Positions 18,507 through 27,549 of a DNA stretch of 64,000 nucleotides are shown here, piece by piece. The notes under the pieces are model-generated. The model searched no databases. It was not told where the DNA came from and was given only the letters and a program-made list of their open reading frames with translations. The DNA is from Chryseolinea sp. H1M3-3 (lineage in GTDB: Bacteria; Bacteroidota; Bacteroidia; Cytophagales; Cyclobacteriaceae): positions 682,001 through 746,000 of the forward strand of contig NZ_JARKMY010000001.1 of the NCBI RefSeq assembly GCF_029360725.1. The letters are read 5' to 3'. The translations under genes and the position numbers were made by a program. The stretch's first letter is position 1; each line of letters starts with the position of its first letter.

Positions 18507-19424
18507 GTGAAAAAAGATTTACTGATTCCATACATAGCATTAGGTGCAATCTGTTTGATCTGGGGGACTACATACCTGGTGTTAAGGATTGCAGTATTGC
18601 ATTTTCCACCTTTGTTGTTTGTCACCATACGACAAATCATTGCTGGTGCTTTATTAATTGGTTTTATGCTGTTGAGCCGAAAAGTTGTTTGGCCAAATCT
18701 GGCTCATATTAAACGACAAGCGATCGCAGGCTTTTTTATGATTTCACTTGGCAACGGACTTGTTGCGTGGGCAGAAGTGCTTATACCTAGCGGCGTTGCA
18801 GCTATTATTTGTTCGCTTATGCCTGTCATGGTTATTTTAATCAACCTGGGAATCAATGGATCAGAACGTCCAACGGCCGCCATACTGATCGGTGTTTCGT
18901 TAGGCCTGGCAGGTATTATCATGATCTTCAAAGAGCACCTCGCACAATTCTCCCAGCTCGAATACCAGATAGGGATTTTTGCCATATTCATTGCTGTAAT
19001 CAGCTGGGCTGGCGGCAGCGTCTGGTTAAAAAGACGAGGCAACGATGGCAATGCTTTTATGAATGCAGGGCTGCAGATGTTTTTTGGCGGGGTGTGGCTT
19101 ATTCCAGGCGCTCTGTTATTTGAAGATCTCAGCCGTGTAACCTGGTCAGCAGAAGCACTCTATTCACTTATTTATTTAGTTCTCATTGGATCTATTGTAG
19201 CGTATGCATGCTACTCGTATGTGCTTAGAAAATTACCAATGACTATCGTTTCACTTTATGCATATGTGAATCCTATCGTCGCCGTCCTTTTGGGATGGAT
19301 TGTACTTAATGAAAAGCTGAACATTCAAATTGGTATTGCTATACTGGTTACGGTCACTGGGATTTACATCGTCAATCTGGGCTATCAAATTGGAAGATTA
19401 TGGAAACAACAATTTTCAAGATGA
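18507..19424 (+). CDS. EamA/DMT family transporter (YedA-like)
   Basis: A 305-residue membrane protein with ten predicted TM helices in two EamA repeats. The first repeat opens with IALGAICLIWGTTYLVLRIA and the second with FIAVISWAGGSVWLKRRG; the end of each repeat shows the usual ASLLG/AYVNPIVAVLLGWI pattern (VSLYAYVNPIVAVLLGWIVL). Family members export or import small metabolites and amino acids by proton exchange; the substrate cannot be read from sequence. Its stop overlaps the start of the DHCW cupin gene (ATGA at 19421-19424), suggesting translational coupling. Confidence 0.88.
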   Translation: MKKDLLIPYIALGAICLIWGTTYLVLRIAVLHFPPLLFVTIRQIIAGALLIGFMLLSRKVVWPNLAHIKRQAIAGFFMISLGNGLVAWAEVLIPSGVAAIICSLMPVMVILINLGINGSERPTAAILIGVSLGLAGIIMIFKEHLAQFSQLEYQIGIFAIFIAVISWAGGSVWLKRRGNDGNAFMNAGLQMFFGGVWLIPGALLFEDLSRVTWSAEALYSLIYLVLIGSIVAYACYSYVLRKLPMTIVSLYAYVNPIVAVLLGWIVLNEKLNIQIGIAILVTVTGIYIVNLGYQIGRLWKQQFSR

Positions 19425-19801
19425 ACCTTGCGCATACGCCCATCTTGTTTCATACGACCAATTGGAACGCCATTCCCGTAACAGAACATGTTGGGGAAAC
19501 CGGTATCGCAAGGTGGCGAACTGTTCAATATGAATCTTTAAGAATCCGCGTGGTCGAATACTCAGAAAATTATAAAGCAGACCATTGGTGCAAACTCGGG
19601 CATATATTATATTGTTTGGAAGGAGAAATGATTACGGAACTTTCAGACGGACAAACTTTTAAGCTATCACAAGGAATGAGTTACCAGGTAACCGACGGGG
19701 CCAGTGCGCATAGAACTTATTCTCATAAAGGAGTGAAAGTACTCATCATCGATGGAGGTTTCCTAAAACCACAAAACATTCACAATCCATGGAAAATGTA
19801 G
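19421..19801 (+). CDS. DHCW-motif cupin-fold protein
   Basis: A 126-residue cupin. The start is the ATG at 19421, which overlaps the exporter stop as ATGA; an ATG at 19400 is less likely. The diagnostic DHCW occurs in YKADHWCKLGHILYCLEGEM, which also forms cupin motif 1, followed by LSDGQTFKLSQGMSYQVTDG and AHRTYSHKGVKVLIIDGGFL. Proteins with this motif are small and of unknown function. Coupling to an EamA exporter upstream and a GNAT downstream (13-nt overlap) suggests one operon. Confidence 0.85.
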   Translation: MNLAHTPILFHTTNWNAIPVTEHVGETGIARWRTVQYESLRIRVVEYSENYKADHWCKLGHILYCLEGEMITELSDGQTFKLSQGMSYQVTDGASAHRTYSHKGVKVLIIDGGFLKPQNIHNPWKM

Positions 19802-20256
19802 TTCTTGAAATGATCGAATATCAACCGGAGCACCAACCCTGGTTTGAAAAATTTAACCGCCAGTGGATCGAGGAGTATTTCTGGATGGAGCCGATCGACT
19901 ATGAAGTGCTTCAGCGTCCCGATGAATACATTATCAGCAAGGGGGGCAAAATTCTTGTTGCGACCTGCAACAAGGAAATTGCAGGAACGGTGGCCTTGAA
20001 ATATGTTGATCCTACCACTTATGAATTTACCAAGATGGCAGTCGACTCAAAATTTCGTGGATTGAGAGTAGGCCAGGCGTTAGGTGAAGAAGCCATCTCA
20101 AAAGCGAGAAATCTTGGTGCTACAAAAATCATTCTCTATTCACATACCGTGCTGGTGCCTGCTGTATCACTTTATAAAAAACTCGGATTCGTAGAAGTAC
20201 CTGTGGACGGACCTTACAAACGAAGTAACATAAAAATGGAATTAAAGCTGGTTTAA
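19789..20256 (+). CDS. GNAT family N-acetyltransferase
   Basis: A 155-residue GNAT similar to MarR-associated or stand-alone acetyltransferases that begin with a FNRQWIEEYF segment (EKFNRQWIEEYFWMEPIDYE). The acetyl-CoA loop is KMAVDSKFRGLRVGQALGEE and motif B is VSLYKKLGFVEVP. The annotated ATG overlaps the upstream cupin gene by 13 nt; an ATG at 19810 would also work. It is followed 9 nt later by another GNAT gene, so the two are probably co-transcribed. Substrate unknown. Confidence 0.85.
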   Translation: MENVVLEMIEYQPEHQPWFEKFNRQWIEEYFWMEPIDYEVLQRPDEYIISKGGKILVATCNKEIAGTVALKYVDPTTYEFTKMAVDSKFRGLRVGQALGEEAISKARNLGATKIILYSHTVLVPAVSLYKKLGFVEVPVDGPYKRSNIKMELKLV

Positions 20257-20265
20257 TGCTTAGTT

Positions 20266-20826
20266 ATGAAGTCTTCATCAAAACAAATATTTGAAACCTC
20301 CACGCCGTTTTCAACACGACTGGCGACTGCCGAAGATATCGATGCTCTTGTTGAGGTCGGACGCAAGACCTTCTCCGACACTTTTGCTGAGGCGAACACT
20401 GAAGAGGATATGAGCATTTATATAGAAAAAACATTTACGGAAGATCAGGTAAGAAAAGAAATTAGCGATCCCGCCTCAACATTTATTTTGGCCGAAGACG
20501 CAGGTATTGTGATCGGATATGCGAAACTCAGAGAAGGCAACAATCCACCTGAATTGACAGGCACAAATGGAATTGAGATCGAAAGAATATATGCTGTCAA
20601 AAACTACCTGGGGAAAAACGTGGGGAAAGCCTTAATGCAAACTTGTATTGAACTTGCCAGACTACGAGGTTATCAAGTGGTTTGGCTTGGCGTATGGGAA
20701 CACAACCCAAGGGCCATTGCTTTTTATGAAAAATGGGGATTTAAAAAATTTGGTTCACACCCGTTCTTGCTAGGAAACGATTTGCAGACAGATTTGCTAA
20801 TGAAAATGCCGCTGAAACAAGTTTAG
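20266..20826 (+). CDS. GNAT family N-acetyltransferase
   Basis: A 186-residue GNAT of the PaiA-like type: it starts with TRLATAEDIDALVEVGRKTF and SDTFAEANTEEDM, has an internal strand FILAEDAGIVIGYAKLREG, the cofactor loop ERIYAVKNYLGKNVGKALMQ and motif B AIAFYEKWGFKKFGSHPF. PaiA is a spermidine/spermine acetyltransferase; a PaiB-like gene lies 1.2 kb downstream on the same strand, which fits a Pai-like function, but polyamine specificity is only an inference. Confidence 0.85.
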   Translation: MKSSSKQIFETSTPFSTRLATAEDIDALVEVGRKTFSDTFAEANTEEDMSIYIEKTFTEDQVRKEISDPASTFILAEDAGIVIGYAKLREGNNPPELTGTNGIEIERIYAVKNYLGKNVGKALMQTCIELARLRGYQVVWLGVWEHNPRAIAFYEKWGFKKFGSHPFLLGNDLQTDLLMKMPLKQV

Positions 20827-20911
20827 GAACTAAAGCTAGTGATAAACACCTATATAAATATTTTCAATATTAGTACACTAACGAAAACACACAGCCACTT
20901 AAAACACTGCT

Positions 20912-21391
20912 ATGGGACTTCATCACTATCATATCAAAACTACGTGGACGGGAAACCGGGGGCAGGGAACTTCTGATTATAAGAGTTATGACCGTTCTCA
21001 TGTAATCAGCATTTCTGGTAAACCCGACATACAAGGTTCTTCTGATGCGGCGTTTCGCGGAGATAAAACAAAACATACGCCAGAGGATTTATTTGTAAGC
21101 ACGCTTTCCACCTGTCATATGTTGTGGTACCTACATCTCTGTGCTGTTAATGATGTGGTGGTCACCAACTATATCGACGAGGCTACGGGTATCCTGCAAG
21201 AAAGTCAGAATGGTAGCGGCCAATTCGCCGAAATAACTCTAAATCCAATAGTAACGGTCGCCGACAAAACCATGATTGACAAAGCAAATGCATTGCACCA
21301 CGATGCGCATAAAATGTGTTTCATTGCCAATTCCGTAAACTTTCCGGTGGTTCACAAACCGCTGGCGGTAACATTACAACAGGCGGTCTAG
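20912..21391 (+). CDS. OsmC family peroxiredoxin-like protein
   Basis: A 159-residue OsmC/Ohr-fold protein. The first redox cysteine is in FVSTLSTCHMLWYLHLCAVN and the second in HDAHKMCFIANSV, the two-Cys arrangement used by OsmC proteins to reduce organic peroxides. The N-terminus (TTWTGNRGQGTSDYKSYDRS) is typical of the OsmC branch with a GxGT loop. Cytosolic; the reductant is normally lipoylated or small thiols. It is in a plus-strand run with GNAT and DinB-like genes. Confidence 0.87.
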   Translation: MGLHHYHIKTTWTGNRGQGTSDYKSYDRSHVISISGKPDIQGSSDAAFRGDKTKHTPEDLFVSTLSTCHMLWYLHLCAVNDVVVTNYIDEATGILQESQNGSGQFAEITLNPIVTVADKTMIDKANALHHDAHKMCFIANSVNFPVVHKPLAVTLQQAV

Positions 21392-21409
21392 GTAACCTTT
21401 AAGTCAGGC

Positions 21410-21925
21410 ATGGAAAAATTACTATGGTTTAAACGACAATTCACTTTCGGAAAGCCTACAGGAATGTTGCCGTTCTATATCGAGCGACTAGAAGGAACAA
21501 TAGCCCGGATAGAAAGAAAAGTAAAAGGGGTTTCAGAGGAAATTCTGTCTACAAGATTGAACAACAAGTGGTCAATAAAAGAAAATATTGGACACCTGGC
21601 CGAGGTAGATGAAGTGGCGTTAAAAAGAATTGACGAAATCATATCGGGGGCCTCAATTTTATCGCCGGCTGTTTTCGAGCCAAAGGCGTATTTCGAGTGG
21701 CCGATACATGAGGTGGTTAACTATTTCAAGGAAGCCCGAAATAAAAATCTACAGCGATATGGGAGCTTAACCAGCGACGAACTTGAAAGATCATCTTTAC
21801 ATCCTAGACTAAACCTTTTGATGACACCAGTTGATCTGGCTTGGTTCGATGCTGAGCACGATGATCATCATTTGGTCAGCATGAATGAAATATTACAATT
21901 TTTGCAACACCGCTCGTATGCTTAA
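21410..21925 (+). CDS. DinB-like four-helix protein
   Basis: A 171-residue helical protein of the DinB/YfiT superfamily. The three metal-binding histidines are plausible at IGHLAEVDEV (helix 2) and in AEHDDHHLVSMNEI near the C-terminus. It also has the family's WSIKENIGHLAE signature. Such proteins are thiol-dependent transferases or metal-binding proteins of unsettled role. The gene starts 18 nt after the OsmC stop, suggesting co-transcription and a possible thiol/oxidative-stress link. Confidence 0.82.
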   Translation: MEKLLWFKRQFTFGKPTGMLPFYIERLEGTIARIERKVKGVSEEILSTRLNNKWSIKENIGHLAEVDEVALKRIDEIISGASILSPAVFEPKAYFEWPIHEVVNYFKEARNKNLQRYGSLTSDELERSSLHPRLNLLMTPVDLAWFDAEHDDHHLVSMNEILQFLQHRSYA

Positions 21926-21930
21926 TGGTG

Positions 21931-21996
21931 TACCGCCACAGAGACGCAGAGACCCGGAGAAGTACAACGTATTACTCTGTGCGCTCGGTGGTGATA
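21931..21996. repeat. Degenerate extragenic palindrome (CTCTGTG-type)
   Basis: Just after the DinB-like gene, CCACAGAGACGCAGAGAC on the left and CTCTGTGCGCTCGGTGGTG on the right form an imperfect inverted repeat. The composition matches the widespread CCACAGAG / CTCTGTGG hairpin elements scattered between genes in many Bacteroidota and other phyla. It seems to be a decayed copy. Confidence 0.5.
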
Positions 21997-22037
21997 CCTG
22001 AGCATCCAACAACTTTTGAAAATTATTTTCTCAACTT

Positions 22038-22646
22038 ATGTACATTCCTAAGTATGCCCAGAATGATGATATGGCAGACATCATCAAATTCATCCGTCAA
22101 AATAGTTTTGGAATCCTCGTTAGTCAATCCGACGGAAAACTGATGGCAACACATATTCCATTGCAGCTTTCGCACGATGCGAAAAAACTATCGGGTCACA
22201 TATCGCGGGCAAATCCTCAATGGAAAAAACTTTTGAATGAATCGGAAGTCATGGCAATATTTTCCGGACCGCATGCTTACATTTCTTCTTCCTGGTATGA
22301 TCATGAAAATGTTCCTACCTGGAACTACATCGCAGCACATGTGTACGGCAGCATTCACCTCATAGACGGAGATAAACTCTATGAATCATTAAAGCACCTG
22401 ATCGATACATTTGAAAATTCTTCGGAACATCCTGTTAGAATGGAAAGTATGTCACCTGAATATATACGCAAGTCTATGCAAGGGTTAGTGGGTTTTGAAA
22501 TTGAAATCACAAGTATAGAAGCAACTTACAAGCTGTCGCAAAATCGAGATCAAAAAAATCATGACAACATCATCCGTGAACTTGAAAAGCAACCAGATGT
22601 TGGTGCACATCAGATTGCAGCGGAGATGAAAAATAGAAAATTCTGA
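22038..22646 (+). CDS. FMN-binding negative transcriptional regulator (PaiB family)
   Basis: A 202-residue protein with the split-barrel FMN-binding fold of PaiB. Characteristic segments are MYIPKYAQNDDMADIIKFI, SFGILVSQSDGKLMATHIPL, GPHAYISSSWYDHENVPTWN and NYIAAHVYGSIHLIDG. In Bacillus, PaiB works with the acetyltransferase PaiA to repress sporulation and degradative-enzyme genes; here no PaiA is adjacent but a PaiA-like GNAT is at 20266. DNA binding has not been shown for most of the family, so a haem/flavin role is also possible. Confidence 0.88.
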   Translation: MYIPKYAQNDDMADIIKFIRQNSFGILVSQSDGKLMATHIPLQLSHDAKKLSGHISRANPQWKKLLNESEVMAIFSGPHAYISSSWYDHENVPTWNYIAAHVYGSIHLIDGDKLYESLKHLIDTFENSSEHPVRMESMSPEYIRKSMQGLVGFEIEITSIEATYKLSQNRDQKNHDNIIRELEKQPDVGAHQIAAEMKNRKF

Positions 22647-22730
22647 TGAGCTATATTAGATAGCCTGCACTGTCTTGATGAACAATAACTGAGACATTTA
22701 ACAAATACTGACAAGTATAAATTCTTTAAC

Positions 22731-24134
22731 ATGCATCGCCAATTAAGAACCGATTTAAATAATTTCGAGAAAATTTTGAGTCACACAACAGCAGTGGCTA
22801 AAGAACATCTCAATCAATTAGATACATTACCTCCTGGGCGATTCATTTCTGATATACCCTTACAAGATCTTCCTTTAAAAGGGATAGGTGCCGAAGCAGT
22901 ATTGGATTATTTTCAAAAAAATTTCGCTCACCAAATGGCCAACAGTACTGGCCCAAGATATTTTGGTTTTGTAACTGGTGGTTCAACGCCCGCTTCCATC
23001 GCGGGAGATTGGTTGGTCAGTGCTTATGATCAAAACGCCTGCGGCAGCAACGACTCTATTGCACCCCAACTTGAACGTCAGACCATTCATTTCTTTAAAG
23101 AGCTTTTTGGATTAAGTGAAGCATACTTTGGGTCTTTTGTAACGGGGGCAACGATGGCCAACTTCACAAGTTTAGCGTTGGCACGCCAATGGGTGGGCGA
23201 GCAACGTGGTGTGGATTTTAGTAACGACGGACTCTGTGAGGCAGCGCCCATAAAAATTCTTAGTGGAACGCCACATTCCAGTATCATGAAATCACTATCC
23301 ATGTTGGGCATTGGGCGCAAGTCCATGATTAAAATTGAAACACTGCCTGATCGCGAGGCTGTAGATATTGTTGCCTTGGAAAATAACCTGAAGGAAGCCG
23401 GCGAACCTGTCATTGTTGTTGCCAATTCAGGAACGGTAAATACTGTTGACTTCGATGACCTTGAAGCCATCGGCAGGTTAAAATCTAAATACAACTTCTG
23501 GCTACACGTTGATGCTGCTTTCGGCGGATTCGCTGCTTGTTCAGAAAAGTATGCCCACTACCTTTCTGGAATCAATCATGCAGATAGTATTACCATCGAC
23601 GCGCACAAATGGTTGAATGTTCCATACGATGCCGCAATGCAATTCACACGTCATAAAAGAACGCAGCTTCAGGTATTTCAAAACAGCGCCGCGTATCTCG
23701 GTGATCCTGAAAAAAGTCCGGATTATTTCCATTATACACCAGAAAATTCACGGCGTTTCAGAGCGTTACCTTCCTGGTTTACGTTGATGGCTTACGGCAA
23801 GGAAGGCTATCAGGAAATTGTAGAACGCAATTGCGAGGCGGCTCATCATTTTGGAGAGCTCATCAAGGCTTCGGAAAATTTTCAATTACTTGCTCCGGTA
23901 AGAATGAACGTGGTATGCTTTACACTCAGAGAAATTGATACGACAATGGAGGCAATAAAGAGGTTCCTCGATGGTGTTCGTGATGATGGCAGGGTATTCT
24001 TTACGCCAACAGTTTATAGAGGTATTCCTGGCATCCGCGCGGCCGTATCTAACTGGTTGACAGAACGCGAAGACATGGAGCTGGCATTTGAAGTGATAAC
24101 CGTAGTGAATCAAAAAATGAAATTACAGGTTTAA
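22731..24134 (+). CDS. PLP-dependent group II decarboxylase family protein
   Basis: A 467-residue fold-type I PLP enzyme. Key elements are the phosphate-binding region GSFVTGATMANFTSLALAR, the ring-stacking or Asp region LHVDAAFGGFAACSEK (Asp pairs with PLP N1) and Schiff-base Lys293 in SITIDAHKWLNVPYD. The start contains TGPRYFGFVTGGSTPASIAG, common in aromatic-L-amino-acid/glutamate-type decarboxylases. The amino-acid substrate is uncertain; Tyr, Trp, Glu, Asp or cysteine-sulfinate are possible. Located upstream of ilvE on the same strand but 127 nt away. Confidence 0.87.
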   Translation: MHRQLRTDLNNFEKILSHTTAVAKEHLNQLDTLPPGRFISDIPLQDLPLKGIGAEAVLDYFQKNFAHQMANSTGPRYFGFVTGGSTPASIAGDWLVSAYDQNACGSNDSIAPQLERQTIHFFKELFGLSEAYFGSFVTGATMANFTSLALARQWVGEQRGVDFSNDGLCEAAPIKILSGTPHSSIMKSLSMLGIGRKSMIKIETLPDREAVDIVALENNLKEAGEPVIVVANSGTVNTVDFDDLEAIGRLKSKYNFWLHVDAAFGGFAACSEKYAHYLSGINHADSITIDAHKWLNVPYDAAMQFTRHKRTQLQVFQNSAAYLGDPEKSPDYFHYTPENSRRFRALPSWFTLMAYGKEGYQEIVERNCEAAHHFGELIKASENFQLLAPVRMNVVCFTLREIDTTMEAIKRFLDGVRDDGRVFFTPTVYRGIPGIRAAVSNWLTEREDMELAFEVITVVNQKMKLQV

Positions 24135-24261
24135 GCGTTTGCCGGAGGGTGTTTGAGCGCAAGATTTCTATGCTAAACGTTCGACAAATGCATTATAATT
24201 CCAAATCCGAAAGAAAAAATTAAAAGATAATGATGAAATTCACACCTTTAATGGAAATGAT

Positions 24262-25338
24262 ATGATAACTACGAGCAGGCCAACGTTCCCTTTTACAAGA
24301 ACAACCAAATCACGCATCAAAGAAGTCGACTTTAGTAACATTGAGTTTGGAAAATACATATCGGATCACATGCTGGAAGCCGATTATCTCAACGATAGTT
24401 GGCAGACTCCGAAAATTGTTCCGTTTGGGGATATTCCTATGTCGCCGGCAATGCTTTCATTACATTATGGGCAATCAGTGTTTGAAGGAATGAAAGCCTT
24501 CAAAAATAAAGACGGTGACATCTGTATTTTCCGGCCACAGAAACATAGCGAACGTCTTAATAAGTCGCTGGCAAGAATGTGCATGCCCGAAATACCGGAA
24601 GATCTTTTTATCCAAAGTCTTCATGCCATTGTTGAAACAGACAAAGATTGGATCCCCTCCACTGAGGGTGCATCGTTGTATATACGTCCCTTTGTTTTTG
24701 CATTTGAACCACGGCTGGGTGTTAAGATCGCCGACCACTTTAAATTTTTCATTTTGACTAGCCCCGCCGGTGCATATTTCAGTAAACCGACAAAGTTGAA
24801 GGTTGAGAAAACTTTTGTAAGGGCCGCTGAAGGTGGAACGGGGTTCGCCAAATGTGCCGGCAATTATGGAGGTGCATTTTATCCCACACAGCTTGCGCGT
24901 CAGCAAGGATTTGATCAGGTGTTGTGGACAGACGCGAAAGAACATAAGTATATTGATGAGGCTGGTGTAATGAATGTGATGTTTTTGATAAACGGAAAAT
25001 TAATAACACCTCAGCTAACCTCTGCATTGCTGGATGGTGTAACACGTGATTCGATCCTGAAATTAGCCCCTACTTTAGGGACAACGGTGGAAGAGAGACG
25101 CGTAAGTGTAGAGGAGATTGAAGAGGCGTTTAAGAAAGGAACAATATCAGAAGCTTTTGGAACAGGTACAGCAGCCGTTGTATCCCCCATTGCTACAATT
25201 AATATTGACGGTAAAGATTACAATCTTCCGACAGCCGGACCGGAAAGTTTCCAACAACGCGTCAAACAAAAATTAAACAACATCCGGTTAGGTCATGAAG
25301 CAGATGTGTATGGATGGAACTACATTATTCATGTTTAA
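24262..25338 (+). CDS. ilvE: Branched-chain amino-acid aminotransferase
   Basis: A 358-residue fold-type IV aminotransferase, the long BCAT2-like type. It carries out the last step of Leu, Ile and Val synthesis (2-oxo acid plus glutamate) and the first step of their degradation. PLP lysine is Lys197 in GGTGFAKCAGNYGGAFYPTQ; other signatures are SLHYGQSVFEGMKAFK, RPFVFAFEP, DEAGVMNVMF and GTGTAAVVSPI. The leuCDBA operon begins about 2.4 kb downstream, so leucine synthesis genes are clustered loosely in this region. Start is the ATG at 24262. Confidence 0.95.
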   Translation: MITTSRPTFPFTRTTKSRIKEVDFSNIEFGKYISDHMLEADYLNDSWQTPKIVPFGDIPMSPAMLSLHYGQSVFEGMKAFKNKDGDICIFRPQKHSERLNKSLARMCMPEIPEDLFIQSLHAIVETDKDWIPSTEGASLYIRPFVFAFEPRLGVKIADHFKFFILTSPAGAYFSKPTKLKVEKTFVRAAEGGTGFAKCAGNYGGAFYPTQLARQQGFDQVLWTDAKEHKYIDEAGVMNVMFLINGKLITPQLTSALLDGVTRDSILKLAPTLGTTVEERRVSVEEIEEAFKKGTISEAFGTGTAAVVSPIATINIDGKDYNLPTAGPESFQQRVKQKLNNIRLGHEADVYGWNYIIHV

Positions 25339-25444
25339 GGTAATGGTCGAGTTTAATGAACTACTGGTTCGGGATTGAACTTATATTCGCGTCCCACTGA
25401 ATCTTGAAACTTCGAGCTGCTAACTTTGAACCTGAAACAAATTC

Positions 25445-26446
25445 ATGCGAGCTGTTTTTTTTAAAGGCAAGGACCAACCTTTGGTCGTCCAACAAATAAA
25501 AAAGTTTAAACCTGTTAAAGACCAGGTGTTAATCCGCCTGCACAATGCGGCCATAAACCACCGTGACCTGTGGACATGGCGGGAACAAAATCTTCCCGGC
25601 ACCGATGGGATAATTCTTGGCTCTGATGGTTGTGGTGTTATTGAAGATGTCGGCGAAGATGCAGATACACTTTTAATTGGATCGGAAGTTATCATTAATC
25701 CAAGTTTAGATTGGGGAAACAATCCGATTGTACAGGGAAATTCATTTCGCATTTTAGGATTTCCAGATCACGGCACCTTTAGTGATTACATCGTAATCTC
25801 TAAAAAATATGCTTTCGAGAAACCTGACCATCTCAATTTTGCTGAATCATCTGCCGTGCCGCTTTCAGGGCTTACCGCCTACCGTGCACTTTTCACCAAG
25901 GCAAGATTGCGGGCAAAAGAAAAAGTTTTGATTACGGGTATCGGGGGAGGCGCTGCGTTGTGGATATTACAATTTGCCGTAGCATATCAAGCTCGCGTGT
26001 ATGTTACCTCTGGTTCCGATGAAAAGTTGAACAGCGCTAAATCGCTTGGCGCCGTTGAAGGTTTCAACTATAAAGATCCGGATTGGCATCAGAAAGCTTT
26101 GAAAGAATCCGGCGGCGGATTTGACATTATTATTGACAGCGCCGGCGGTGATCAATTTTCGAAGCTAATAGAACTTGCGCTTCCCGGAGGACGGATCGTC
26201 AACTTCGGAAGAACAGCGGGCAACATTACCAACATCGCTACACGGTTGCTCTATTGGAAGCAGCTTTCCATTCATGGCACAACCATGGGTACACGTGACG
26301 AATTTTTGTCGATGCTTGATTTTGTCGAAAGTCGAAAAATCAAGCCTGTTATTGATAAGGTTTTTCCGTTGGAGCAAATTGAACAAGCCATGCATCGGAT
26401 GGAGCACGGAGATCAGTTTGGAAAAATCATTCTTCAAATATCTTGA
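25445..26446 (+). CDS. Zinc-type MDR alcohol dehydrogenase / quinone reductase-like protein
   Basis: A 333-residue medium-chain dehydrogenase/reductase. The catalytic domain starts MRAVFFKGKDQPLVVQQIKK and contains INHRDLWTWREQNLPGTDG and ILGSDGCGVIEDVG. The Rossmann domain has the nucleotide loop KVLITGIGGGAALWILQFA and IDSAGGDQFSKLIELALPGG, ending with KIILQIS. The quartet of structural zinc cysteines is absent, as in quinone-oxidoreductase-like members. Substrate unknown. The next gene starts 46 nt downstream. Confidence 0.85.
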   Translation: MRAVFFKGKDQPLVVQQIKKFKPVKDQVLIRLHNAAINHRDLWTWREQNLPGTDGIILGSDGCGVIEDVGEDADTLLIGSEVIINPSLDWGNNPIVQGNSFRILGFPDHGTFSDYIVISKKYAFEKPDHLNFAESSAVPLSGLTAYRALFTKARLRAKEKVLITGIGGGAALWILQFAVAYQARVYVTSGSDEKLNSAKSLGAVEGFNYKDPDWHQKALKESGGGFDIIIDSAGGDQFSKLIELALPGGRIVNFGRTAGNITNIATRLLYWKQLSIHGTTMGTRDEFLSMLDFVESRKIKPVIDKVFPLEQIEQAMHRMEHGDQFGKIILQIS

Positions 26447-26492
26447 GCGCCATACACCGACTCTGAAGGTTTCTTCTGGAAAGCGTACTTTA

Positions 26493-26891
26493 ATGAACTC
26501 CATGAAAATTGAACACATCGCCATCTGGTGTAAAGACATAGAAAGGCTAAAGCATTTTTACACTCATTATTTTCAAGCAGCTGCGGGCGACAAATACTTC
26601 AATCCGAAAAAGAATTTTCAATCTTACTTTCTTTCGTTCGGAAACGGATGCAGGCTTGAGTTGATGCAAATGCCTGGAGTACCCGACAACAAAAATGATA
26701 TACATGCACAGTCCATAGGCATCATCCATCTCGCAATTTCGGTCGGAAATAAAGTGCTCGTGGATACGCTTACAGAACAGCTGCGGAAAGATGGCTATGC
26801 AATTGTAGGCGAACCCAGAACCACCGGCGATGGCTATTATGAAAGCGTCGTACTGGATCCGGAAGGGAACCGGATCGAAGTAACTGTATGA
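26493..26891 (+). CDS. VOC (glyoxalase/bleomycin-resistance) family protein
   Basis: A ~132-residue VOC protein with two beta-alpha-beta-beta-beta modules. The start is the ATG at 26493 (MNSMKIEH; ATG at 26502 is an alternative). Metal ligands expected for this family appear as IEHIAIWCKD (His), LELMQMPG (Glu) and IIHLAISV (His), with NRIEVTV at the end. It ends DPEGNRIEVTV, typical of glyoxalase-I-like lyases or dioxygenase-fold proteins. Specific substrate cannot be told. It lies after the MDR gene with a short gap. Confidence 0.85.
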   Translation: MNSMKIEHIAIWCKDIERLKHFYTHYFQAAAGDKYFNPKKNFQSYFLSFGNGCRLELMQMPGVPDNKNDIHAQSIGIIHLAISVGNKVLVDTLTEQLRKDGYAIVGEPRTTGDGYYESVVLDPEGNRIEVTV

Positions 26892-27020
26892 CCACTTCCA
26901 GAAACTTTTGATGAACTTTCCGGAAGTTGTTCTAAATTTCCACCCGAAATCACACTCACACCCAACCTGCCCAACTGGCAGGCCCTCGTTAACACTTCGA
27001 ACCTCAACACTTCAACACTT

Positions 27021-27428
27021 ATGAAGAAACAAACCCGCAGAACATTTGTAGCCACCGCTGCCGCTTTAGGTGCCAGCGCTGCAGCTACCGCTATGCCGAC
27101 TATGGACAAAAAAGATAAAAAACAACTCGTTCATCACGTGTTTTTCTGGTTGAAGAATCGTGACTCCAAGGAAGATCTGGCTAAATTATTAGAAGGTCTT
27201 AAGACTTTAAAGAAGATAGAAACTATCAAGAAAATGCACATCGGCGTTCCGGCCAGCACTGAAAAAAGAGACGTGGTGGACAATAGCTACAGCGCATCAG
27301 AGCTTATGTTCTTTGATGACCTGGCAGGACAAAAGACCTACCAGGATCATCCTATTCATCAAAAGTTTATCGCTGATTGCGGGCACCTTTGGGAAAAGGT
27401 TATTGTTTATGACTCGTTAGATGTTTAG
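27021..27428 (+). CDS. Dabb (stress-responsive A/B barrel) protein with Tat-like signal
   Basis: A 135-residue protein. The N-terminus KKQTRRTFVATAAALGASAA carries a twin-arginine motif followed by a weak hydrophobic segment and an Ala-rich cleavage region, suggesting export by Tat. The mature domain is a ferredoxin-like dimeric A/B barrel: LVHHVFFWLKNRDSKEDLAK, IKKMHIGVPASTEKRDVVDN, SELMFFDDLAGQKTYQDHP and KFIADCGHLWEKVIVYD. The role of these proteins is mostly unknown; stress and secondary metabolite enzymes share the fold. Confidence 0.87.
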   Translation: MKKQTRRTFVATAAALGASAAATAMPTMDKKDKKQLVHHVFFWLKNRDSKEDLAKLLEGLKTLKKIETIKKMHIGVPASTEKRDVVDNSYSASELMFFDDLAGQKTYQDHPIHQKFIADCGHLWEKVIVYDSLDV

Positions 27429-27549
27429 AAAATTGTGAATGATCACGTTTTCGCTACCAATCAGTTGTTAGCGCTAGTAAAAAAATATTAACAATTAATT
27501 GATGTAGCCCTTAACTTTTTTCATCTTCGTGTGTCAACAACAAACGGAA

